Of a DNA stretch of 22,743 bases, positions 1-6,783 are shown piece after piece. The position numbers were made by a program, and so were the translations under genes. The stretch's first letter is position 1. Each line of letters begins with the position of its first letter. The stretch comes from an uncultured Erysipelotrichaceae bacterium (GTDB lineage: Bacteria; Bacillota_I; Bacilli_A; Erysipelotrichales; Erysipelotrichaceae): assembly GCA_910586285.1 (NCBI GenBank), contig CAJUGR010000014.1, positions 1-22,743 on the forward strand. Direction: 5' to 3'. The notes below the pieces were generated by a model that made no database searches, had not been told where the DNA came from, and was given only the letters and a program-made list of their open reading frames with translations.

Positions 1-80
1 ATACAAGAGGGGTTAGGAAATAGGAATGAGTACAAACTTTTTTATTTTGTATGTTTTTAGCGTTATTTAGTCGAGTTATT

Positions 81-117
81 AAAAAATGCAGTTATCCGAA
101 ATTTTCGGATAACTGCA
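81..117 (-). terminator. Intrinsic terminator of the wall-hydrolase gene
   Basis: A perfect 15-bp inverted repeat (arms 87-101 and 103-117, one central base) is followed on the minus strand by six T. It lies about 95 bases downstream of the stop codon of the minus-strand glucosaminidase gene and is correctly oriented to end its transcript. Confidence 0.85.
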
Positions 118-212
118 AATGTTGGTAAACGATAATACCAATCATTATTCATCGGAAATTATTTCCTGTCATATTCAAAGTAAATGTAAAAGGAGTGGTG
201 ATACCCTTTTGT

Positions 213-2996
213 TTATCCGTAGAATTCAGAATCGTTATATGGAGGTGTTGGTGACGGATAGGGATTCCTTGTCGATTCTTGATGATCATCTTTGGATTGA
301 TATGCTTTTTTACGTCTTCGGCGAATGATACAGGTTATTACCATTAGGAATAAAACAATCAATGTAGCGATGATCCAGATCATATATTCCAATAAGGAAG
401 GGGGATTGGTCGCAACCGAATTGTTTTCTAACATATCTTCACCGGCATTGACGATACCGCCGGGGCGATATATCAAGGCATAATCACCAAAGGTATCGGT
501 ACTGAAAGTGATGCGGTTTTCACTTTGATAAACCGGTTCCTGAATGACTTGGCCGTCTTCATAGCGCAAGATCAGATAATGGTAATTGTCAGGGTGATCG
601 TCAGGTTTGGGAAAAGAGATAATAATTTCACTCTGTAACGGCGCATCTTTCATATCTTTGCCGCCATTGAGGGAAAAGCAATATTCCAAGTCGTACCCAT
701 TGCCTTCTGCCACTTGTGTTAACAGTGTTTCTTTTTGGCGAGGGATGTCCTTGATCCATGTCAAGCGTAAGATCTGCGGAAAGAACGCCGGCTCTTCCAA
801 AGCGATCGCGGAACTGAGTCCCGATGCACTGATATCTTGACCGCCGTCAGCGATGCGTATCTGTAAAGCGGAACCATAGGCTTTTTGAATATATGCATCC
901 AATCGTCGCAAATCATCGGTGCTCAAATCGGGCATGCCTTGTTCATCAAGAATTTTTTTCAAATCCAAAACTTCTGCTTTGGTTTCGGCAGTCAATTCTT
1001 CACTCCATTCACGTTTTAACAGGTTGTTCAAACGTGTCTGTTGATCAGCGGTAAGGGGTGAGGTGTTTTCTTTTACTTCCACTTGATAGGTGATGGAAGC
1101 ACCTTGATAGTTTACCGTGAGTTTTTGCGAACCGCACTTTTGGGAATCATATCCCGAAACCATGGACGTATTTAACGCAATATCCTGCGTTTCTCCGTGT
1201 GCATCGGTAATAGTAATCATGCCATCGCTGACATCCAATTCCTGTTCTTTTTGATAAGTCTGTTGCGGCAACGTTTTCCACTTTACGGATGTGATCGATT
1301 CATATTTGGCGGTATAAGTCGTAGCTTGGCTGACCGGCTCCAGTTCATGATCCCAACCGATAAACAAGGATCCCGATTGGATCGGAGTGGGAACCGCCGG
1401 CATTTGATCCTTGCTTAGTTTGAGGGTGAGTGTGGATTCGCCACTATCGAAGTGACCGTTACCGGCATCAAATGTAATCGCATAACGCTGTTGCTTGGGC
1501 GCAGGAATCGCTCCGTTCACTGGTTTCACATCCGCTTTGGCTACATAGCCGACCGATTTTGTAAAATCATAGCCGTCACCGCTTGCCAAAGCCTTGTCGC
1601 TTTGAATTTGATACCATTCGCCGTTATCCTCCAAAATGAGTACGGGGAAGTCGGAGCGATTTCCGTTGGTATACAATACGTTACTATCGGTATCGGGTTT
1701 TTCATAGATGTTAATATTGGGCTTGATTAAGACGCCCAGTGCTTGTGCGTTTTTGTCTTTTTCGCCCATTGCGATGTCAACGCGCTCATAATACTGCGCG
1801 GCTTTTTCGCCCCAATACGGATCGGAAGCATAGGCCACATTCATGCCACCGGCCTTATTGCCGAAATAAGCGCCGTTCCAGCTGAAGGAATCGGGATCGC
1901 CATACCCTTCGTTTATGTAATGGAGAGCATGCGAGCGAATACTGGCGGAAGCGCTTTGATAACGGGAGGCGTTTTCCTCCACCGCCGAGTCAAAAGCCGC
2001 ATGACCAAACAAATTATTGCGTGTATAAGCGAGATAACTGCGTCCAAGTGCACTTTCGTTCATCGCCAATGATAACATCATCATCGCATTGGCACCGTAG
2101 CGATCTTGATAAAACAGGAAAGAATCACCACTGTCTTTTAACAGACTCTGTGTCAATATCGCATTTTGAGAAATACCGATACTGCGATAGGTAGTAAGAG
2201 AACTGTTGATGTGCAGCTGATCATGGAAATACTGTTCCATCTCCGCTGCACTGTACTGGGTGGTAGAGCGGTGGGATAAATATTGGAAATATTGATAAAA
2301 AGGTTGTCCCGCATTAATCGAATGTATAAAATTACCGTCTTTAAGATCATCAATCATTTGATGAAATCCTTCACTGTTCTCACCGATGGAGTAAAAATAA
2401 TGACCGTCATAGGAATAATACGAGTGATCATCCGATAAATAATCCGGTGCTTTACCGAGAAAAATATCCGCACCGTAAACATTATGATTACGATCGGTTT
2501 TGATTTGATGATAGAGATAGCCATCTCTTACTTGATATTGGGAAACATTGGCTGCGGTTTCAATCGGCTGTAAATCGACATCATCACCACTGGTGCTGCC
2601 ATGAATTCCGGATAAATAAAAATTCTGAAAGTCATTTTCATCTGATCCCAAATAGGCAGCGTCAATGCCGTAACAGCCGTTGGTGTAGCCGTTACCGATC
2701 GCACTTTTATAAGTCACATTATAATCGCAAGTTTCACTTGTATGAAATAAAACAATCCCGTACTTCATCTTCCATACGTCTTCTCCATGGCGAATCTGGA
2801 TATTATAAGTATTGGCCTCATGGGCATCATAAGTGGCTTTTGCGACAGTATAGGATTGCACTTTGTCGATGACTCTTGTGGTTCCGTCCGCCTTAATTTC
2901 TTCTATATAGAACCAATTATCCGCGGCATGAACGGATAGGAAGGAGCTGAACACCAAACAAAGAATGATACTGATACATAGGGTTCTTTGGTTCAT
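213..2996 (-). CDS. Secreted, membrane-anchored glucosaminidase-domain cell-wall hydrolase
   Basis: A large surface protein that probably cleaves the glycan backbone of peptidoglycan. Numbered from an upstream ATG at 3020, it shows a signal peptide (about 9-32, ending near HAADN) and a novel N-terminal region (33-290). A glucosaminidase-like domain follows (about 300-415), with the likely catalytic Glu in the motif MNESALG (E322). Next come an SH3-like segment (425-500), an InlB-type beta-repeat (about 513-575, FDAGNG and FIGWD), an Ig-like group 3 segment (577-655, ending MVSGYD..G.Q), a helical linker, a beta-rich region, one TM helix (879-899) and a basic tail RRRRKK. The ATG at 2996 is chosen because AAAGGA precedes it, whereas the ATG at 3020 has no ribosome binding site and sits too close to the promoter; this gives 927 aa. 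There is no LPXTG motif, so anchoring is by the TM helix. The hydrolase call is good; the exact bond cleaved is inferred from the family. Confidence 0.85.
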   Translation of the reverse strand: MNQRTLCISIILCLVFSSFLSVHAADNWFYIEEIKADGTTRVIDKVQSYTVAKATYDAHEANTYNIQIRHGEDVWKMKYGIVLFHTSETCDYNVTYKSAIGNGYTNGCYGIDAAYLGSDENDFQNFYLSGIHGSTSGDDVDLQPIETAANVSQYQVRDGYLYHQIKTDRNHNVYGADIFLGKAPDYLSDDHSYYSYDGHYFYSIGENSEGFHQMIDDLKDGNFIHSINAGQPFYQYFQYLSHRSTTQYSAAEMEQYFHDQLHINSSLTTYRSIGISQNAILTQSLLKDSGDSFLFYQDRYGANAMMMLSLAMNESALGRSYLAYTRNNLFGHAAFDSAVEENASRYQSASASIRSHALHYINEGYGDPDSFSWNGAYFGNKAGGMNVAYASDPYWGEKAAQYYERVDIAMGEKDKNAQALGVLIKPNINIYEKPDTDSNVLYTNGNRSDFPVLILEDNGEWYQIQSDKALASGDGYDFTKSVGYVAKADVKPVNGAIPAPKQQRYAITFDAGNGHFDSGESTLTLKLSKDQMPAVPTPIQSGSLFIGWDHELEPVSQATTYTAKYESITSVKWKTLPQQTYQKEQELDVSDGMITITDAHGETQDIALNTSMVSGYDSQKCGSQKLTVNYQGASITYQVEVKENTSPLTADQQTRLNNLLKREWSEELTAETKAEVLDLKKILDEQGMPDLSTDDLRRLDAYIQKAYGSALQIRIADGGQDISASGLSSAIALEEPAFFPQILRLTWIKDIPRQKETLLTQVAEGNGYDLEYCFSLNGGKDMKDAPLQSEIIISFPKPDDHPDNYHYLILRYEDGQVIQEPVYQSENRITFSTDTFGDYALIYRPGGIVNAGEDMLENNSVATNPPSLLEYMIWIIATLIVLFLMVITCIIRRRRKKAYQSKDDHQESTRNPYPSPTPPYNDSEFYG

Positions 2997-3045
2997 TCGC
3001 AGTAACGATCCTTTCTTCATATATGAAAGTATATTTACATACTCT

Positions 3046-3051
3046 ATTATA
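3046..3051 (-). promoter_or_regulatory. -10 element of the wall-hydrolase gene
   Basis: On the minus strand a perfect TATAAT lies about 50 bases upstream of the chosen start at 2996. The best -35 at 18-bp spacing (TTTCCC) is poor, so the promoter may need help or be weak. Confidence 0.5.
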
Positions 3052-3127
3052 TCGGATAAAGCAACAAAAGGGAAAGCAAATGATGCTTTTTTTATTTTTA
3101 TTCAAGGTAAACACTGTTAACCGTATC

Positions 3128-3161
3128 AAAAAAAATGCTTCCGAATCTGTTTCAGAAGCAT
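3128..3161 (-). terminator. Intrinsic terminator of the copZ-like gene
   Basis: An 11-bp stem (plus-strand arms 3135-3145 and 3151-3161, one G-T wobble when read on the minus strand) with a 5-base loop is followed by eight T on the minus strand. It begins only 10 bases after the stop of the copper-chaperone gene. Confidence 0.9.
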
Positions 3162-3170
3162 TATCAATCA

Positions 3171-3380
3171 TCAGCCCTCTACTACATCATAGCCGACTTC
3201 TTCAATGGCTGTGCGAATTTGATCAGCGGTGATTTTGGCTTCATCAAACTCACAGACGACGGTGCCGGCTTTGGCATCCGCCTGTACCTGTTTCATTCCA
3301 TCCATTTGCGTTAAAGCGTTGCTTACTCGCTGTTCACAATGGGCGCACATCATTCCGGATACTTTAAATGTTTTTTTCAT
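3171..3380 (-). CDS. copZ: Heavy-metal-associated (HMA) copper chaperone, CopZ-like
   Basis: A 69-residue soluble HMA domain protein. It has the metal-binding motif GMMCAHC (Cys12 and Cys15) at the end of the first beta strand, and the usual beta-alpha-beta-beta-alpha-beta length. Family members bind Cu(I) and hand it to a CopA ATPase or a repressor. The ATG at 3380 is preferred over an in-frame GTG nine bases upstream because that GTG is part of the GAGGTG ribosome binding site. The gene is monocistronic, with its own extended -10 promoter and terminator. No copA or csoR is in the window, so the partner lies elsewhere. The family is certain, but the metal is inferred; some relatives are simply annotated as cation transport proteins. 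Confidence 0.88.
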   Translation of the reverse strand: MKKTFKVSGMMCAHCEQRVSNALTQMDGMKQVQADAKAGTVVCEFDEAKITADQIRTAIEEVGYDVVEG

Positions 3381-3401
3381 TGCTGTCACCTCTTTCGGTT
3401 C

Positions 3402-3407
3402 ATTATA
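3402..3407 (-). promoter_or_regulatory. Extended -10 promoter of the copZ-like gene
   Basis: The minus strand reads TGATATAAT, an extended -10 (TGn plus TATAAT), 22 bases upstream of the ATG. The -35 position (TGCCTT, 17-bp spacing) is weak, as is common with extended -10 promoters. Confidence 0.6.
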
Positions 3408-3477
3408 TCATGGTTTCACTCAAAAAGGCATGCTTAATGATTTTTTTGTTCACTGCTTATGTTTTTCGTATTTACTC

Positions 3478-3506
3478 TTCATATTTGTCAATACTCTGAA
3501 CATAAT
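3478..3506 (+). promoter_or_regulatory. Possible promoter of the 44-codon gene
   Basis: TTCATA (3478-3483) and CATAAT (3501-3506) are spaced 17 bp. They lie just upstream of the GGAGG site and ATG of the small charged-peptide gene, divergent from the copZ-like gene. The -35 match is modest. Confidence 0.35.
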
Positions 3507-3526
3507 AATAGCGGAGGTCGGTAACG

Positions 3527-3661
3527 ATGAAGAAAAATAAACAAGAACCGCATGACGAGAAAGAAAATAAAAAAGATGAGGGAAACAATCAGTGGACCAA
3601 TGCCAATTTAAAATATTATCCCGATGAGCGAGAACGCAAAGACGGTCCCGGCGGAGATTAA
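3527..3661 (+). CDS. Small highly charged protein, 44 aa, unknown function
   Basis: A short open frame starting at ATG 3527, eight or so bases after a strong GGAGGT ribosome binding site (3513-3518). The product begins MKKNKQEPHDEKEN and is almost entirely Lys, Glu, Asp and Asn in its first half. It then carries a segment WTNANLKYYPDERER and a Gly-rich end (DGPGGD). It has no hydrophobic stretch or cysteine and is probably cytosolic and disordered. Its stop lies 30 bases before the DUF378 gene, so the two are probably co-transcribed and share the terminator at 3907-3937. I do not recognise the family. The strong Shine-Dalgarno, sensible spacing and proline/tyrosine-containing tail argue that it is real. 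Confidence 0.6.
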   Translation: MKKNKQEPHDEKENKKDEGNNQWTNANLKYYPDERERKDGPGGD

Positions 3662-3691
3662 GCATCCAAATTCTGATTGGAGGTCAATGAG

Positions 3692-3889
3692 ATGAAAATT
3701 ATAAACGGTATCGTATTAGGCATTGCCATTATCGGCTGCGTGAATTGGGGCTTGATTGCCTTATTTGAATTTGACTTGGTTGCCTATTTATTTGGCACCA
3801 TGACGATGCTTTCAAAAATTGTGTATGGTTTGGTCGGATTATGCGGTTTGTATCTGCTTACTTTTTATGGGAAACTGTCCGATCGGTAA
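3692..3889 (+). CDS. DUF378 family small membrane protein (YuzA-like)
   Basis: A 65-residue protein with two TM helices (about 4-27 and 41-59). Between and within them is the family hallmark GCVNWGLIALF (residues 15-25). DUF378 proteins are widespread in Gram-positive bacteria and have no established function. The ATG at 3692 follows GGAGGT at 3679-3684 with 7-base spacing; an in-frame TTG at 3677 would overlap that site and is rejected. The gene follows the 44-codon charged-peptide gene by 30 bases and ends just before an intrinsic terminator. The family assignment is strong. Confidence 0.85.
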   Translation: MKIINGIVLGIAIIGCVNWGLIALFEFDLVAYLFGTMTMLSKIVYGLVGLCGLYLLTFYGKLSDR

Positions 3890-3906
3890 GCCGTCATGAA
3901 TGACTT

Positions 3907-3937
3907 AAGCAACAGACATTGCCGCTGTTGCTTTTTT
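3907..3937 (+). terminator. Intrinsic terminator after the DUF378 gene
   Basis: The 9-bp stem AAGCAACAG (3907-3915) and CTGTTGCTT (3925-3933) has a 9-base loop and runs into six T (3932-3937). It separates the small-protein pair from the two-component promoter that follows. Confidence 0.9.
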
Positions 3938-3944
3938 ACGTTGT

Positions 3945-3973
3945 TTGCCATCAAAGCCGTAAACGCGTATAAT
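3945..3973 (+). promoter_or_regulatory. Promoter of the two-component operon
   Basis: TTGCCA (3945-3950) and TATAAT (3968-3973) are separated by exactly 17 bp, one mismatch from consensus in total. Transcription would start near 3980, about 26 bases before the response-regulator ATG. Confidence 0.75.
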
Positions 3974-4005
3974 AAAATCAGCAAATTGGATAGGGGCGAA
4001 CGACG

Positions 4006-4686
4006 ATGAACTATGATTGTTTAATGGTTGATGATGAGAAATTATTAGCGGACAGCACCGCTGAGTATTTTAATTTATTTGGGGTAAAAACCGCTGTGGT
4101 TTACGATGCGAAACAGTGTCGTGCTTTCCTGCAAAAACATACGACAAAGTTGATTTTGTTGGATATCAATCTGGGCGAAAGTAGCGGTTTTGCATTGTGT
4201 AAAGAATTGCGCAATCAAACCGATATCCCAATTTTATTTATTTCTGCACGTACCAGTGATGATGATCAAATGATCGCTTTACATATCGGTGGAGATGACT
4301 ATATACAAAAGCCGTACTCATTGGGTGTTTTATTGGCCAAGGTGAAAGTGGTGTTAAAACGTTATGGGAAACAGGCGAGCGACAAGTATGATGATGGGTG
4401 GTTGAGCGTGGATTTTGAGATGCACCAAATTAAGGTGAACAAAGTGATGGTAAAGCTGACTGCCCGGGAATGGAAGCTTTTGACTTATTTAATAAAACAT
4501 GAAGGGAAAGTCGTATCCAAACAAGCATTGTTTGAAAATGTTTGGGAGGATACCTTTACCGGAGACGGAACGCTGAATGTGCATATTCGAAAGCTAAGGG
4601 AAGCGATTGAACCCGATGCCGGAAATCCGAAATATATTATGACTGTATGGGGAGAAGGCTATCGCTTTTGCGGGGTTGAACAATGA
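4006..4686 (+). CDS. OmpR-family response regulator of an ABC-transporter-linked two-component system
   Basis: A 226-residue cytoplasmic DNA-binding regulator. The receiver domain (1-118) has the acidic pair D9-D10, phosphoacceptor D53 (LLDINLG), S80 and K102 (QKPYS). A winged-helix effector domain (about 128-225) ends with the typical GEGYRF motif. It starts after AGGGG (3992-3996), directly downstream of a TTGCCA/TATAAT promoter. Its TGA overlaps the ATG of the sensor kinase (ATGA), so the two are translationally coupled. The neighbouring ABC ATPase and FtsX permease suggest it activates that transporter, probably through the three TTAA repeats at 5943-5974. Such modules commonly respond to cell-envelope antibiotics or peptides; the actual signal is not visible here. 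Confidence 0.92.
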   Translation: MNYDCLMVDDEKLLADSTAEYFNLFGVKTAVVYDAKQCRAFLQKHTTKLILLDINLGESSGFALCKELRNQTDIPILFISARTSDDDQMIALHIGGDDYIQKPYSLGVLLAKVKVVLKRYGKQASDKYDDGWLSVDFEMHQIKVNKVMVKLTAREWKLLTYLIKHEGKVVSKQALFENVWEDTFTGDGTLNVHIRKLREAIEPDAGNPKYIMTVWGEGYRFCGVEQ

Positions 4687-5948
4687 AACAGCGTATTTGG
4701 TTATGGATCATGGGGATCGCTGTGATATGGGAAATCAGTGCTTTGTATTTTTTAGCAGTAAGCAATCAAAGTGACGAATCGGATGCCGTTTTGATTAATG
4801 AACTTGTCAATACGATTCAAGAGCGTTGGGATGATCTGGATGCTTATCATGACCATACCGGCTTGGATTATGTGATATTGGATCAAGAGGGCGCGATCCG
4901 TTTTGAAACCCGACATGATTTGAGTACGAGCATCAATACGGCGATTCGTCATCGTGACACAATTCTTGATGTAGAAACAAATGGAGTAACGGTGGGAAAA
5001 ATCATTATTGCCAATGACAGTGAACAAGTTTTTATCGCTTGGAAACAAAAGATTCTGACCATCACTGCCGTCACTTTTGTGATTCAATGTTTGATCATGG
5101 GAATTTATCTCGCTTATATGCGTTATGCGATCATTGTGCCGTTTCAAAAACTGAAGGCGTTTGCGCAACGTGTTGCGGCCGGTAATTTGGATGTTCCCTT
5201 GAAAATGGATCGCCAAAATGTTTTTGGGGCCTTTACGGAAAGCTTTGATATCATGCGTTCGGAACTGCAACGCTCTCGCCAAGCCGAAGCGCAAGCCAAT
5301 GCGAGTAAAAAGGAATTGGTGGCGAAACTCTCTCATGACATCAAAACACCGGTTGCCAGTATCAAAGCCACCGCCGAGTTGGGGATGGCATTATGTGGGG
5401 ATGACAAACAGCGACAACAGTTTACTCAAATCATGCAGAAAAGCGATCAGATTAATACGCTTGTCAGTGATTTATTTACAGCGACATTAGAGGAATTGAA
5501 TCAGCTGACAATTCATCCGATCGATATAGAAAGCGATCAATTAGTGACGATGTTAGAAAATGCGGACTATTTACATCGCGCCGCATTGCCGATGATCCCG
5601 GGGGTGCTTTTATATGCGGATCCTCTTCGGCTCCAACAGGTACTGGATAATATCTTTGCCAATTCTTATAAATATGCGAATACGGCAATTTCAGTAACGC
5701 TGCGTCAAATCAAACAGCATCTGGTGTTGGAAATTGAAGATGAGGGTGGCGGAGTTTTGAGCGAGGAATTGCCGCGATTAAAAGAGAAGTATTTCCGCGG
5801 TGCCAACCGCGAACAAATTGAGGGCGCCGGTTTGGGACTTTATGTCAGTAATACTTTCATGAGGGAAATGGGCGGAGAGTTATTGGTGGAAAACGGTGAG
5901 CATGGTTTAAAAGTGAGTGTCATGATCGCATACAGCGGCGCGATTTAA
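4683..5948 (+). CDS. Membrane sensor histidine kinase
   Basis: A 421-residue HAMP-containing histidine kinase. Two TM helices (about 5-25 and 124-146) bracket an extracytoplasmic loop of roughly 97 residues. A HAMP linker follows (147-200), then the H-box KLSHDIKTP with phosphoacceptor H218. The ATP-binding domain has an N-box around DNIFANSYKYA (N323), a G1 box IEDEGGGV (352-358), an F-box-like KYFRG and a G2 box GAGLGLY (381-387). It overlaps the response-regulator stop by 4 bases. The sizeable external loop separates it from the loopless BceS-type intramembrane kinases, so it probably senses its ligand directly. Its stop codon lies inside the phased TTAA repeats that precede the ABC genes. 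Confidence 0.92.
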   Translation: MKQRIWLWIMGIAVIWEISALYFLAVSNQSDESDAVLINELVNTIQERWDDLDAYHDHTGLDYVILDQEGAIRFETRHDLSTSINTAIRHRDTILDVETNGVTVGKIIIANDSEQVFIAWKQKILTITAVTFVIQCLIMGIYLAYMRYAIIVPFQKLKAFAQRVAAGNLDVPLKMDRQNVFGAFTESFDIMRSELQRSRQAEAQANASKKELVAKLSHDIKTPVASIKATAELGMALCGDDKQRQQFTQIMQKSDQINTLVSDLFTATLEELNQLTIHPIDIESDQLVTMLENADYLHRAALPMIPGVLLYADPLRLQQVLDNIFANSYKYANTAISVTLRQIKQHLVLEIEDEGGGVLSEELPRLKEKYFRGANREQIEGAGLGLYVSNTFMREMGGELLVENGEHGLKVSVMIAYSGAI

Positions 5949-5974
5949 GAAATATTTAAGAATTTCTTAAAGAA
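5943..5974 (+). promoter_or_regulatory. Putative response-regulator operator: three TTAA repeats phased at 11 bp
   Basis: ATTTAAGAA occurs at 5943-5951 and again at 5954-5962. A third copy, TTAAAGAA, is at 5967-5974. The TTAA cores begin at 5945, 5956 and 5967, exactly 11 bp apart, and the array abuts the expected -35 position (5970-5975). This arrangement is typical of OmpR-family activator sites, and the first repeat overlaps the kinase stop codon. Confidence 0.55.
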
Positions 5975-5992
5975 GTTCTCGGGACATTTCAT

Positions 5993-5998
5993 TAAAAT
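5993..5998 (+). promoter_or_regulatory. -10 element of the ABC transporter genes
   Basis: TAAAAT lies 25 bases before the ATPase ATG. The hexamer 17 bp upstream (AAGAAG, 5970-5975) is a very poor -35 and falls at the end of the phased repeats, which suggests activator-dependent transcription. Confidence 0.45.
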
Positions 5999-6023
5999 GA
6001 AACGTGGATAAAGGAGGTCGGAT

Positions 6024-6782
6024 ATGAAAAAAGTATTGATGAAAACCGATCGTTTAAGCAAGTCCTTCTCCAGTGGCGGGACGATGCAGCACGTTTTGAA
6101 AAACATTGATTTAGAATTGTATCAAGGGGATTTTACGGTGATCATGGGAGCCAGCGGTGCCGGAAAATCGACACTGTTATATGCGCTTTCCGGCATGGAC
6201 ACGCCCACCTTGGGAACACTGATGTTTTGTGATCAGGAAATATCGGCAATGAATCAAGACGAACTGGCCGTATTTCGCCGTTCTCATTGCGGATTTGTCT
6301 TCCAACAGATTTATCTGATTGATTCGATGTCGGTCTTGGATAATATTATGGCGGCCGGACTGTTAACGACCAAAAATAAAAAAGCGCTTAGTGCCAAAGC
6401 CCGAGAATTGTTGGCGGCGGTAGGGATTTCTCCGGCAACCCAAAAGAAGTTTCCCACTCAGCTATCCGGCGGTGAAGCGCAGCGGGTCGGTATTGTGCGA
6501 GCCTTGATTAATCAGCCTGATGTGCTTTTCGCCGATGAGCCCACCGGAGCGTTAAATTCGCAAACCTCATTGGATGTATTAAACCTGTTAACGCAGTTTC
6601 ATGACCAAGGCCAGAGCGTTGTTATGGTCACGCATGATCTTCGCTCTGCATTGCGTGGGAATCGCATCTTGTATTTGAAAGACGGCATAATTTTAGGGGA
6701 ATGTGATTTGGGGCGTTATACGACAGAGGATCAAAAGCGTCATGAACGGCTGTCGGCCTTTTTGTCGCAGATGGGGTGGTAA
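6024..6782 (+). CDS. ABC transporter ATP-binding protein (MacB/LolD/BceA type)
   Basis: A 252-residue nucleotide-binding subunit that powers the adjacent FtsX-type permease. Visible motifs are Walker A GASGAGKST (42-50), the Q-loop FVFQQ (Q94-Q95), the signature LSGGEAQR (147-154), Walker B VLFADE (D171, E172) and the switch His in VTHD (H204). The residue pattern and length fit the family that couples to MacB/FtsX-like permeases (mechanotransmission or export rather than import). A strong AAGGAGG site precedes the ATG by 6 bases. The permease starts one base after its stop. The phased repeats upstream suggest control by the neighbouring two-component system. Confidence 0.92.
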   Translation: MKKVLMKTDRLSKSFSSGGTMQHVLKNIDLELYQGDFTVIMGASGAGKSTLLYALSGMDTPTLGTLMFCDQEISAMNQDELAVFRRSHCGFVFQQIYLIDSMSVLDNIMAAGLLTTKNKKALSAKARELLAAVGISPATQKKFPTQLSGGEAQRVGIVRALINQPDVLFADEPTGALNSQTSLDVLNLLTQFHDQGQSVVMVTHDLRSALRGNRILYLKDGIILGECDLGRYTTEDQKRHERLSAFLSQMGW

Positions 6783-6783
6783 T

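Noticed and set aside
4752..5336. Long minus-strand open frame (194 codons) inside the histidine kinase gene
   Set aside because: It is antisense to a full-length, motif-complete kinase, and its composition looks like a shadow frame with no recognisable domain or ribosome binding site.
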